From Phymatolithon calcareum (Eukaryota > Rhodophyta > Florideophyceae > Hapalidiales), in assembly GCA_977006965.1 (NCBI GenBank), contig OZ345379.1, positions 186,001 through 250,000 on the forward strand: DNA of 64,000 bases, written 5' to 3'. Position numbers and translations under genes: made by a program. Below the pieces are notes generated by a model. The model did no database searches, had not been told where the DNA came from, and saw nothing but the letters and a program-made list of their open reading frames with translations. Of this stretch, positions 20,379 to 30,767 are shown one piece after another. Each line of letters starts with the position of its first letter. The first letter of the stretch is position 1.

Positions 20379-22337
20379 TTAATGAAGGTAGTAATAGCTG
20401 CCAATGCACACATGCATTCGACGAGCCCGCAAGGGATGACAAGCATTTGCAACCGCTAGGTTCAAGAGAGGAGGCTCAGGCACAAGATGATGCGGAATTT
20501 GAATATTGAACTCCGCAAGATTAACTGCCGGATAAACTGCCCTCACGAACTCAACCAGATCTGAATCGCTTGGTGTTTCCAATCGCTCGTAGTAAACCTC
20601 GTCCTCTTCCACCTGCTCTTCGCCTGCCTCACCCACGTCAAATTCCTCGGCAATGGCCAACTGACGGTAAATATTGGACTCCTCGGCTAGTTCACGGTCG
20701 ATATTTCGCGGCACACGGGCAAGCATGTCCAGATTTCGATCAATGTTGTGCATTTCCACCGAGGCCATGTCCCTATCAACATTGATTTCCCTCGTCGTGC
20801 GTCGGAAGCTGTCGTCCGTCTCCAGATACGAAGCATTATCGTAGTGCGGGCCGCTTGTCTCATTATAACGATTACAAGAAGTAACCACAGGAAGTTCATC
20901 TTCAGAGGTCGACGCGTATACATTCACCGGCTCCGCAGTTTCCTGTCCTTCTATCTTGACTTCAAGTTGCACCAGATTAGGATTGCCACACACAACGCCG
21001 CGAATACCCACCACGGTTTCCTGTGGCGTAATGGATCCGTTGTACGTGAACTTGGTTAGGACACCCGTATTGCTGGCGATAACGGCCAACATTGCACGTG
21101 AATCGCGATGCACATCACTGACAGAGAGGATCTTGAGATTAAACTTTGGGAGTGAAAACAGTGCGGAAATAATTTTGAAAGCATCAAGCTTTAGCTGATC
21201 AATTTTGAGCTCACGGAGGTTTCGACACATATTCGCAGCCTCCGCAAGCCCGTTCAACATCACGCGATCATTGTCAAAGGACATTGTTGCAATGCTGAGT
21301 GCAGGTCCAACAGACTCTAGACCTTCCTTGACGAAAAGCCCCTCTTCGAAGAACTCTGTGAAACTTGCAGCACATTTCACGTTAGGACACGAATCGACCA
21401 CACGTCGATAATCCCATGGAAGCATGGTGAAAAGGTTGGCAAACTGCAACTGCTCACGGTATGATGCGTACAAGTTGGAGAGGGATGGGTTCAGGCTCCG
21501 CTTGTCCCACTGCGCGTACAGATCAAGCCTTATCAGCGCCCGGCATCGGGTTTGAATCGCCCGGAGCACTTCAATGTTTTGTACATCATGCTCAAATGTC
21601 AGAGAGAGCAATGAGGGTCCGACAGTATCCCAGATGGGGTCCAGATTCACATGACGCTCATAGAGCGTGAGGTCCACGATACCGGTACAGTGTCGAGCCA
21701 CCGAGTTGATGAAACAAGGTTGGTCACAACGCACACCTAAGGTTTTAAGACGGGGGCCTAAGGCGGCAAGGACCAAATCGAACAGGGACGGCTCCGGGGA
21801 ACCCAGGATGTGAAGCGCACTGATCGGCTCAATACGAGTCGACAAGTCGGACCAGAGTCGGCAAGTCAGCGGCGTCAGAGGGAGCTCCAGGAATGCCAGG
21901 AGAGTGGGATATTGGTCGGCTTCTGCCATGATCTTGGCGAAAATATTGCCGTCGGAGAACTGCTGGTTTAGACACAGCTCTTGAGGGTCATAATTATAGT
22001 ACTCCCCCAGCTTGTTCTGTGATAAACGTCGCCAAACAGATATCTGCTTGAACATCTTCTTCGCAACATATGTCAGCTTTCCGCCTACAGTGTACAACAT
22101 TAAGGCATCATTCGGCGACAAGGAAGAAGCCCAATCCAATTGACGTGGAAATTTGCTCACATGTCTGATGATGTTCCGTAAGGAGAACTCATCGAGAAGG
22201 TCCAAGCTTGTTCGAGGCTTGGGCTTGGCAGGTGCATTGTCCAAAGGATGCGACATTCTGGTGACAGTCTCGGGTGCGTCCTTCGTCGGCGTCCGAACTC
22301 GGGAGGGGGCAGCAGGGAAAATTGTAGGGGAAGACAT
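20379..22337 (-). CDS. large LRR-like hypothetical protein
   Basis: A 652-aa single-exon frame with good codon structure. The N-terminal 45 residues are polar and Pro-rich. The middle (about 60-450) has recurring leucine-rich blocks (LKTLGVRCDQP, IVDLTLYERHV, LLSLTFEHDV, LIRLDLYAQW, LRELKIDQLKL) like F-box/LRR proteins, but I see no clear F-box. From about 500 the sequence is acidic with a loose repeat (NVDRDM, NIDRNLD, NIDREL, NIYRQL). I do not recognise the protein. A substrate-recognition or scaffold role would be a guess from the LRR pattern. Confidence 0.75.
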   Translation of the reverse strand: MSSPTIFPAAPSRVRTPTKDAPETVTRMSHPLDNAPAKPKPRTSLDLLDEFSLRNIIRHVSKFPRQLDWASSLSPNDALMLYTVGGKLTYVAKKMFKQISVWRRLSQNKLGEYYNYDPQELCLNQQFSDGNIFAKIMAEADQYPTLLAFLELPLTPLTCRLWSDLSTRIEPISALHILGSPEPSLFDLVLAALGPRLKTLGVRCDQPCFINSVARHCTGIVDLTLYERHVNLDPIWDTVGPSLLSLTFEHDVQNIEVLRAIQTRCRALIRLDLYAQWDKRSLNPSLSNLYASYREQLQFANLFTMLPWDYRRVVDSCPNVKCAASFTEFFEEGLFVKEGLESVGPALSIATMSFDNDRVMLNGLAEAANMCRNLRELKIDQLKLDAFKIISALFSLPKFNLKILSVSDVHRDSRAMLAVIASNTGVLTKFTYNGSITPQETVVGIRGVVCGNPNLVQLEVKIEGQETAEPVNVYASTSEDELPVVTSCNRYNETSGPHYDNASYLETDDSFRRTTREINVDRDMASVEMHNIDRNLDMLARVPRNIDRELAEESNIYRQLAIAEEFDVGEAGEEQVEEDEVYYERLETPSDSDLVEFVRAVYPAVNLAEFNIQIPHHLVPEPPLLNLAVANACHPLRARRMHVCIGSYYYLH

Positions 22338-22946
22338 GGCTTTTGACGGGAGCTAGTGGTGCGGAATGAGACGAACGATGCGTGAGTATAGGGTGTGCAA
22401 TAGAGACGACGGAGATCTCGGGCGGACTGCCGTACATGATATACAGAGACTGCGCGCAGGTATGAAAAGCTTGGCCCAGATATTTGAATTGGTGCGAGTT
22501 ATATTCCTGGAAGTTCTCAATTTATCTATAGATAAATATTGCACTTTTCGCTTGATCTCGACTGCCAGGCCGCGAGGGCAAGCTTGATTGCCTGTTTTAT
22601 CATAAATTAAATTTTAAGTTGCGAGATGGTAACAGAAGAGAAGCCTTAAGGGCTAAACGGTTGCCAAGCGGAAATATGTTTTCGCTTCGAAACCGCTATA
22701 GCCTCCACTCGGATCTACTGTCCAGGAAAAGGGGACACCTCAGGTTGCTGATTTCGGGACCGTGGGACTACTTTCAAAAAAATGAGAGATGGCCAATCTC
22801 TAAGGAGCTTGGGCATGCAACTGCAGTGATTCCAACCCTTTTGGAAAGAGTCCACAGCCCTTGTATCAAATCTGCATCCGTCTGTAATTTGATCTCTTTA
22901 ATGCAAAGTGCTTCCTTGGGGCCTTCCTGAACACACAAAAACTGGA
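22338..22946. other. intergenic
   Basis: Upstream of the LRR-like gene. A short AT palindrome TTTATCTATAGATAAA lies near 22519-22534. No gene seen. Confidence 0.4.
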
Positions 22947-23880
22947 TTTGTGCCCGGGGAATGTTAGGAGGGGGACAAAAGCAGGCGAGGTGTCATACCG
23001 AATTTTAATGATAAGCCTATGTGGCGTCCGTATGAAGCAGAGCAGGTAGGGCGAAAATGTATCATAAACGAAGTCGGTTCAAAGAAAAAATCCAGCTTAC
23101 AGCTCGCGTACATTGTGGACCGTAATATAGCGAAGCCTCTCGTTGCAGGATCCCATTCTGGAGAGAAATAATAGAGAAGTAGGTTTTCGAGCTCTCCCTG
23201 TGCACTGTGCACAAAACGTGCACGGCTCGCGCCCGTGGCTTTCGCGATTTTCAAAAGTTGCCCGCGAAAATTTGAGATGTAGCAGTTGTGCGCCGGGAAG
23301 ATTTAACCATATTTTAATTAATGAAAGGGAAGACTTGGAGGTGTGGCTCTCGTCTTTTCTCCTGTGTAACAGCGATTGACGCGAGCGGAACGTTCTCGGA
23401 GGCGAGTAGCTCGTGTGACGAGCCCGGGCTTCAATCAGCCGTGAGTTCTGGGCTGGAACTAGACGCTCCGTAGCGCGCTCATCCGTCGGTGGTCCTCGCT
23501 TGAGAGAAGTGCTCGCATAATCCATTTCTGCGAAATATAACCTATCATTTCCGGCCACGTTGCCACAATTTCATCAGCTAATCACGAAAGCGCCCGCACG
23601 AGCGCCTCGGAATCCGACATGGCACCGCAGCGTTTACTGCACTCCAACTATACTCTCACTAGGATGCTTACAGATCAACATGTCCTGGCACAATTCCATT
23701 GGCCGTCGTCGAACGACGGCTCTGTCAGAGCGCTGCAAGAATCGAGCTTCATCACTTAATTTTTGATACAAGGATTTCCTCATACTTAACCTGACACAAC
23801 GCAGGCCACATTTTTAATAAACTTTTTGAAACATCAAGTTTCTGCTTTTGTCCCCCTCCTAACATTCCCCTGTTTGTGCC
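22947..23880. mobile_element. hAT-like nonautonomous TIR element, copy 1
   Basis: The element spans 22955-23872 with terminal inverted repeats of about 30 bp beginning (C)GGGGAATGTTAGG and ending CCTAACATTCCCCTG. It is flanked by 8-bp direct repeats TTTGTGCC at 22947-22954 and 23873-23880. CAGGG termini with 8-bp duplications are typical of hAT transposons. The left end has lost one A relative to copy 2. Internal frames conserved between the copies carry no transposase motif, so it is nonautonomous. Confidence 0.88.
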
Positions 23881-24057
23881 TACTAAACCTGCCACGTTTT
23901 ATGTGGTCGCAAACGCAGTTTTTCAGTGAGAAAAACACAGCGGGGTGCACCCCCCAGTGAGAAAAATTTGGTACCGTCCCAAAACGAGATTTACAGTGAA
24001 TTGGGAACGGCTAGCACTCCGTTCCCTGAAACTTTCTCCTTCCATGCCATAACTTTA

Positions 24058-24980
24058 GTTTTATCAGGGGAATGTTAGGAGGGGGACAAAAGCAGGAGGT
24101 GTGTCATACCGAATTTTAATGATAAGCCCATGTGGCGTCCGTATGAAGCAGAGAATACAGGGCGAAAATGTATCATAAACGTAGCCGGTTGATAGAAAAA
24201 ATCCAGCTTACAGCTCACGTACATTATGGACCATAATGCAGCGAAGCCTCTCGTTGCAGGATTCGCATTCTGGAGAGATATAATAGAGAAGTAGGTTTTC
24301 GAGCTCTGCCTGTGCACTGTGCACAAAATGGGCACGGCTCGCGGCCGTGGCTGACGTGATTTTCGAAAGTTGCCCGCGTAAATTCGAGATGAAGCCGAGG
24401 TGCGCCAGACGGATTTAACCGTATTTTAATTAATGCAGCGGAAGACTTGGAGGTGTGGCTAGCGTTATTTGTCGTGTCTAACAGCGATGGACGCGAGCAG
24501 AACGTTCTCGGAGGCGAGTACCTCGTCTGGCGAGCTCGGGCTTCAATCAGCCGTTCGTTCCGGGCTGGAACAAGCGCGCTCATCCGTTGATGGTCCTCTC
24601 TTGCGAGAAGTGTTCGCATGATCCACTGCTGCGAAATATAAACTATCGCTTGCGGCCACGTTGCCACAATTTATTCAGCTAATCACGAAAGCGCCCGCAC
24701 TAGCGTCTCGGTATCCGACATGGCACCGCAGTGTTTACTGCACTGCAATTATAGTGTCCTTAGGATGCTTACAGCACTACATGTGCTGGCACAATTCCAT
24801 TGGCCGTCATCGAATGACAGCTTTGTCAGAGCGTTACAAGAATCTAGCTTTATCACTTAATTTTTGATACAAAGGTTTCCTCATAATGAACCTGACACAA
24901 CGCAGGCTACATTTTTAATAAAGTTTTTGAAACATCAAGTTTCTGCTTTTGTCCCCCTCCTAACATTCCCCTGGTTTTAT
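24058..24980. mobile_element. hAT-like nonautonomous TIR element, copy 2
   Basis: The element spans 24065-24973 and starts CAGGGGAATGTTAGG with a matching inverted end. GTTTTAT is repeated on both sides (24058-24064 and 24974-24980). The duplication reads as 7 bp, not 8, perhaps from a later base change. It is in the same orientation as copy 1, similar over its whole length with scattered substitutions and indels, and about 180 bp away. Confidence 0.88.
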
Positions 24981-25418
24981 TAAATTTAATTTAATATTAT
25001 TTTAGTATTATTTTAGCCAGGCCTAGTGTCTATGTGACGGGACGTCCTCAATTGAGGACAAAATTCAAAATAAAACAAAATAGGTTATGCTCCACTGTCA
25101 CCTTATTTTTTCTGGGGCAAACACTGGAAAAACCCTTGGCAAATCTGTGAATTAATACTATTGTGGGAATCATGATTAGTTAAGCCGGTGCTCGGTAATC
25201 TTTGGCGTCATTTCGAATGGACCGATAATTTATGTTGAGTAATCAATACGATATGGATATCATTAGATGCAGAATGTTGCCTGTATTATTTTCTGCAAGT
25301 TTGATATGCTCTCCTTCATGCTAGGAAGCGTGAGGCGGATTATAAGTTTGCTTACAGCGCTTAAAATTCATTCAGAATTCTAGAAAAAGGTATGATATTT
25401 TTTCCCGTACAATAGACA
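24981..25418. other. AT-rich gene-free stretch
   Basis: No gene recognised. Lies between the hAT-like and piggyBac-like elements. Confidence 0.4.
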
Positions 25419-26715
25419 CTAGTGTCTATTATCCCATAAGGATTAATTAATCCTATACGGATTAATTAATCCTTTTTTCAGTACCATGTTTGACTGTAAA
25501 CCGCTCGTATTTACAACCAATGGACAGCGGGAATCGATTCAGCGTCTTTGTGATTGGTTTGGAGGCGAGAGGCGCCTTCTAGGTCAACCTATGGCAGCCC
25601 TGAACTGCAAAGAGGGCAACGGCGCCATGACGCTTGCAAGCTCAAGGCCACACTGCACCCGACCATGTCGACTCTTGCAAAACAGCAGATTGGCGCGCGT
25701 GTACACGACAAGGCACACCTTGCCTTGGGAGAAGTGGAGTCTAAGCGCTTCTTCGGGTCGCTTTATAACGAACCTCTGGTGTCTGGGACGGTGCTGAGGG
25801 TGGAAACGGAGGCCGGAAAGAGGAGGGTGCGCATATTCCTCACCGTGGGGTGGGAGTCTCTGGCTGGTCAGCGAGACAGGCGCATCAGCGTGGCGGAGAT
25901 GGCCTTGGTCTGGGTCGACCGCGAGCGGCGGTACTTTATTTCGTCCGCGTCCAGTGCTGCAGCAGGAACCCCGTACGAGCGCCTGCGCTGGCTTCAGACT
26001 GAGACCTGCCCGGAGCGCGTTCCACTCACCGTTGAGCAGCCTCAGTGCGCTGAGATCAATTACTCCGCCTGTGCGCGCATTGATCAGCATAACCGCTGTC
26101 GACAGGACGACCTGGGACTGGACCGAACATACGTGACGCACGACTGCTCTGCGACGGTAGGCTTTTCTCTTCTGGGTATGGTCATTGTCGACGCATGGTT
26201 GCTACACACGGGCTCGAGACGGCCGCTGCAAACGATGAAACAGAACGAATTCTATGAACAGCTAGCCCTGGATCTGGGGGACAACAACTACGATGCGGTC
26301 GGGCTACGCGATCGCATGTCAGTTGCTGAAGACGCGGTTGAGTTGACCCCGACGTCAGACCTCAGCCCGCACACAACGCCGTCGAAGAAAAGGAAGAGGA
26401 CTCGCGACGGTACGGAGACGTCGGTGCGGCCGCAGAAGGATTGTGTTGTGTGCGGCAAGAGGACGACGTGAGTGTGCTCTCAGTGTCTAGAAGAGTGCTC
26501 AAAAGAGGTCTTCATATGCGACTCGTCCAAAGGAAGGATATGCTTCACATCTCACTTGCATTCTACACACTCGTAAAGCAACATGAATGGACCTATTCTG
26601 TGAAAAACTGGGTTTTTAGTACTTGCCAGTACCCCTCCACCTACTATATCATGAGGATTAATTAATCCAAAGACGCGGATTAATTAATCCAAATAACCGG
26701 GATAATAGACACTAG
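25419..26715 (+). mobile_element. piggyBac-like transposon, internally deleted
   Basis: Inverted ends read CTAGTGTCTATTATCCC at 25419-25435 and its reverse complement at 26699-26715. Inside each end are two copies of the 14-bp palindrome GGATTAATTAATCC (25440-25453, 25459-25472, 26655-26668, 26677-26690). The element encloses a transposase remnant. The flanking duplication cannot be fixed: the ends fit a TA or a CTAG repeat, not the TTAA expected of piggyBac. Confidence 0.82.
25554..26575 (+). pseudogene. piggyBac-family transposase remnant
   Basis: A 305-codon frame (25554-26471) ends at a TGA at 26469-26471. The same frame then continues with VCSQCLEEC, EVFICDSSKG, RICF and SHLHSTHS to a TAA. 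The C-terminal half resembles the end of PiggyBac-derived proteins: CAEINYSACARIDQHNR, RQDDLGL, then GMVIVDAWLL. A cysteine-rich zinc-finger tail starts at CVVCGKRTT and is completed only beyond the TGA. The TGA probably replaced a TGG tryptophan codon. Most of the N-terminal catalytic domain is absent. The start codon is uncertain and the first ~45 codons may be out of frame. Confidence 0.72.
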
Positions 26716-29175
26716 AGGTACTTCTCAGACTGAGTGTCTGCAGATATATTCTATGCCGTTGACGACAACATCGATTGTGTCAAATTGGCCGTGTGTATAG
26801 TCCCAAGTATTGCAGTTTATTGTAAATGTGGCTCGCTATGCAACGGGAGTTTAAAAGGCACTATGGTGCTGGCTGTTCTTGCTTTGTTCTCCGTCCTACA
26901 ACTTGGTACTGTACTTGTTATTTTGGTTGTTGTCAGTACAGTGGTCTGTGCGGTTCGTTTATTGTGAAGCGTGTGCCCGTGGAGACGGTAACTGTCTCCA
27001 CTACAGTATTGTTGAGATGTCTTCTTCTTGTGTATTGGGAGAGGCACCCATGTCTGATGAGAAAGACCTCTCGATTTCGCTGAAAAGCCCTGCCTAAAAA
27101 AACGCTGACTTATATGGAGCTACAAGTTTTGTAGCTTTGCCACTGTGTCACGATACTTTAAAAACATTCAGAAAAGCAGCGGTTAGAGGCGCTAGGAGGA
27201 TCGCTCGGTGAAATTTAGGATAAGGGACTTACTGAATCTGTATTTACTAGGCTTTCTTTGTAGCATAATCTTTCTGCTGCTTCATTGCTTACAAAATCCG
27301 TTTGGTATGGGGAAAAACTGAATAACATATTTCCGTTTCGGACCAGGACGCCTTGTTCAGCGCCGTCCTGCGTGACCTCATCAGTTTCATTTTGGCCAAT
27401 TGGGAGATGGCCGCGGTCGAGTCCTTTTGCTCAAGTTCACAACGTGGGAGAGACACTTATGGAATGCGTGAGGCGATACGGTGCGGCCGCGAGGCAACGA
27501 CAGGCCTTCGCTTTCGCGCCCGTTCGTCTCACAGTGCGGCCGCGAGGCATCGACAGGCCTTCGCATTCGCTCCTGTTGCACACTGAAGTGCCTCTCCCAG
27601 TCGAACATTCTAACCGCGGCGAGGCTGTACGTTGAACGTATGTGGGTAGTACCAAGGATGGTACCACCCTCATCCGCTATGTGTTTTCTACCTTTGCAAA
27701 ATGTTTATGCATATATCAAGTACTCGTCCGCAACACTTAGAAAACATTTTGACACCCACGCTACACAATTTGACCGTGGGTGTCAATAGATGTCATGTGG
27801 TATGTAACGATGCCCAGTTCAAAACACTACAAGTGTGATTAAGGTATCCAATAGCTAGCACTTGAAGCTCTCGACTACACACGGTAAGCAAACAAGACAT
27901 CTGATATTCAAGATAGATCTGGCCTCCGTCGAGCATGAGAGCAGCAAGAATAACGACGTCCCAGAAAAAACTTTCACTAAGAAGTGCATACCGCACCGAG
28001 CAGTGAGGATGAATAAAACTAGGCACAAACTCTTCGCGCGAGATGGTTTGCTGGCTATTTTTCGAAAAATCTTCGAAAGCTGATTGACAAAATAGACAGT
28101 CAAGGAACATGAACATTTGGAACACTCAGCAGAATCCTGAAGAAGCCTATGTGGACCCTGGCAGAAGAGAATGACGTGCATTACCAATGATGCGCGCAAA
28201 ATTTTGTGTTTCATATCGCACAGGGTCAAAAAGCACAAAAATCAGTTACGCTCTCCCCAAGTACGTCGCCTCTTATTTTATCAAAAAATATGCAGTCGCA
28301 GTCGCATTAATTGTAGACGCCTTATCCAATCTGTACGTTTGGTGCTTCGTGGCTTGAGCCTCACATTCCACGTGCATCACGGTGTACACAACTTGCATAT
28401 CATCACTAGAAATTGCGGAAGGGAGGGGCTGATTGCTGATAGAGCATTGGCGGGAGAATCACTACTGTCTCCCAGTATCCAATCTGCAGCAACGCGCTTT
28501 TCTTTCAGTTTTTTTAAAACGCGCCTGGTGAAGAAGGCTCTCCAGATCTGACGTCTTCAAATTCACTGGACACTGCCCCATAATTTTCTCAAAGCATCCC
28601 AATAATGGAATATCAGGTTAGTTCACACTATCTCAGAGTCATTTAAGCATCATGAGCATTCTGTTGGGAATCCTAGTATCAGTCCTCACAGATGAAAAAG
28701 TCTACGCCGACGACTGCCTATGTGATCTTTGCATACGATCTCTATTCTAATGACATATTGTATCAAGAGCTCCAGCTGATAGTCCCCAATATGCACCAAG
28801 GCCAGTGTGAGGCCCTGCATAGTGGTGTTCGCCAACGTGGTGTACTTAACCAAAAACAAGCGATCGGTCATTCGCCTATTGATATGTCCTCTGTAAACGG
28901 ATAAGACATCGTGCTTCCGAATCTGTTCACGGGCACCGTCGTGTGTGTTCGGAATTGAATTGTCTTACAGTACGCGGACAATGGTCCACTTTCTATGAGT
29001 TGGCGAGCGAGAACGTAGCCGCGTCGCTATATGCGCACAAGCTAGTAAAGTTACTCTCTACGCATGCTTTTATTGAAACGGCTTTTGTCGGTGAACGTTG
29101 AAATTATTCGTTTTGGGGAGTTCCACTCTCATGCGCAATTGCACGTCCCGGTATCAAAACAGAAAGCTATACATG
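26716..29175. other. gene-free stretch with small repeats
   Basis: About 2.5 kb of short frames only. At 27481-27517 and 27534-27570, a 37-bp unit containing GCGGCCGC is repeated with two mismatches. It is bracketed by imperfect inverted arms (27435-27459, 27584-27607). An 8-bp hairpin GTGGAGAC..GTCTCCAC is at about 26979-27001. Frames of 110-127 codons on minus at 27793-28238 resemble nothing known to me. Confidence 0.45.
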
Positions 29176-29517
29176 TACACTCCCCGCAATTAATATAGCC
29201 CCACTTTGGCAAACGGTCAGGGGCACACGCATGGCGGGAATCGCGTTAAAGGACCGGTGGTCCTTTAATCGTCTACTCATTGCTCTACGTACTAGTCCAA
29301 ATATGGCTCGCTAGGTTTTTGTTAGCTCGCAGGGTACGCCAAAATGTACGATAGCCCCTGTTTTTTCCCGCGCAACAACTTGGCCTCGGAAAACTTCATG
29401 CATCCGCCAAGCGGAAGTATATTGGATTCAAAGGGCGCTCTGCGCCCTGTGGGCTTCTTTATATGCATGGCGACGTACCTACGTACGCTGTTCGAGTCAC
29501 TGAGCCCCCAACCATGG

Positions 29518-29990
29518 GGCGCGGACTGTCTCTGAGGAAGGAGGAGGAGGCGGCGATCCGGGCGCTCGACTCCATCGGCTAGAGCAAGAGGGCCATTGCG
29601 GTGCAAGTGAAGTGGTCCCGAAAAGCCGTCTCGAACTTTCTGAACAAGTCCCCTGGCTAATCTCGACGGAAAAAGGCGGGGAGGCCCCGAAAGCTGTCTG
29701 ACCAGGCTGCTCGGGCAGTCATTCGGAAGGGCTTCTGCTTCACAAATGACCGCTCGGGAGCTCCGAGACATAAATAATCTACCCCTCGGAGTGCGTCGCG
29801 TGCAGCAAGTCCTTAGCGATACTAAGTAATTGGAATTTAGGCGAATGAAACGGGCTCCAAGCCTTACCCCTTGGCACAAGGATCAGCGTGACAAGTGGGC
29901 CCGCATTCATCTTCGCCTGAGTCGCTCGCAGTGGACCAGGACAATCTTTTCTGATGAGAAGCGATTCTGTTTAGATGGTCCAGACGGTTT
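29518..29990 (+). pseudogene. Tc1/mariner transposase, N-terminal half, left arm
   Basis: Homology starts at MGRGLSLRKEE (29514-29518 region) with a paired-type helix-turn-helix (ALDSIG.SKRAIAVQ, WSRKAVSNFL). Breaks are a TAG at 29581-29583 (left arm only), a TAA after NKSPG near 29659, a frameshift near 29740, and a TAA before LEFRRMKRAP near 29827. It reaches FSDEKRFCLDGPDGF in the loop and then runs into the inverted arm. The right arm carries the same breaks except the first. Confidence 0.85.
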
Positions 29991-30041
29991 CGAAAAGATT
30001 GTCCTGGTCCACTGCGAGCGACTCAGGCGAAGATGAATGCG

Positions 30042-30480
30042 GGCCCACTTGTCACGCTGATCCTTGTGCCAAGGGGTAAGGCTTGGAGCCCGTTTCATTC
30101 GCCTAAATTCCAATTACTTAGTATCGCTAAGGACTTGCTGCACGCGACGCACTCCGAGGGGTAGATTATTTATGTCTCGGAGCTCCCGAGCGGTCATTTG
30201 TGAAGCAGAAGCCCTTCCGAATGACTGCCCGAGCAGCCTGGTCAGACAGCTTTCGGGGCCTCCCCGCCTTTTTCCGTCGAGATTAGCCAGGGGACTTGTT
30301 CAGAAAGTTCGAGACGGCTTTTCGGGACCACTTCACTTGCACCGCAATGGCCCTCTTGCTCAAGCCGATGGAGTCGAGCGCCCGGATCGCCGCCTCCTCC
30401 TCCTTCCTCAGAGACAGTCCGCGCCCCATGGTTGGGGGCTCAGTGACTCGAACAGCGTACGTAGGTACGTCGCCATGCAT
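30042..30480 (-). pseudogene. Tc1/mariner transposase, N-terminal half, right arm
   Basis: Mirror copy of the left arm. On minus it reads MGRGLSLRKEEEAAIRALDS, then GLSKRAIAVQVK, with Leu where the left arm has a TAG. The stop after NKSPG, the frameshift and the later stop are shared with the left arm, so they predate the inverted duplication. Confidence 0.85.
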
Positions 30481-30767
30481 ATAAAGAAGCCCACAGGGCG
30501 CAGAGCGCCCTATGAATCCAATATACTTCCGCTTGGCGGATGCATGAAGTTTTCCGAGGCCAAGTTGTTGCGCGGGAAAAAACAGGGGCTATCGTACATT
30601 TTGGCGTACCCTGCGAGCTAACAAAAACCTAGCGAGCCATATTTGGACTAGTACGTAGAGCAATGAGTAGACGATTAAAGGACCACCGGTCCTTTAACGC
30701 GATTCCCGCCATGCGTGTGCCCCTGACCGTTTGCCAAAGTGGGGCTATATTATTTTCGAGGAGTGTA

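Larger units (their letters stand above)
29176..30767. mobile_element. Tc1/mariner foldback: two inverted half-elements, 1.6 kb palindrome
   Basis: Arms 29176-29951 and 29992-30767 are inverted copies of each other around a 40-nt centre (29952-29991). The outer ends read TACACTCC and its complement, with TA at both extremes as expected for Tc1/mariner target duplications. Apart from the outer 30 bp I noted only two differences in the arms (a CTAGAG versus CTTGAG change near 29581, and AAA versus ATA near 29440). Each arm encodes the N-terminal transposase from MGRGLSLRKEEEAAIRALDS through KWSRKAVSNFL to RSQWTRTIF. The centre adds SDEKRF, which holds the first catalytic aspartate. The second Asp and the third acidic residue are absent. 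Confidence 0.93.

Noticed and set aside
22964-24667. Minus-strand frames shared by the two hAT-like elements as a transposase
   Set aside because: No hAT dimerisation or catalytic motif; changes between copies include indels. Treated as noncoding interior.
25584-26141. 185-codon minus frame inside the piggyBac-like element
   Set aside because: Antisense to the better supported transposase remnant.
29322-30621. Two mirrored 185-codon frames (29322-29879 minus and 30064-30621 plus)
   Set aside because: They are the antisense strand of the mariner transposase in each arm of the palindrome, so their identity reflects the inverted duplication, not a gene pair.
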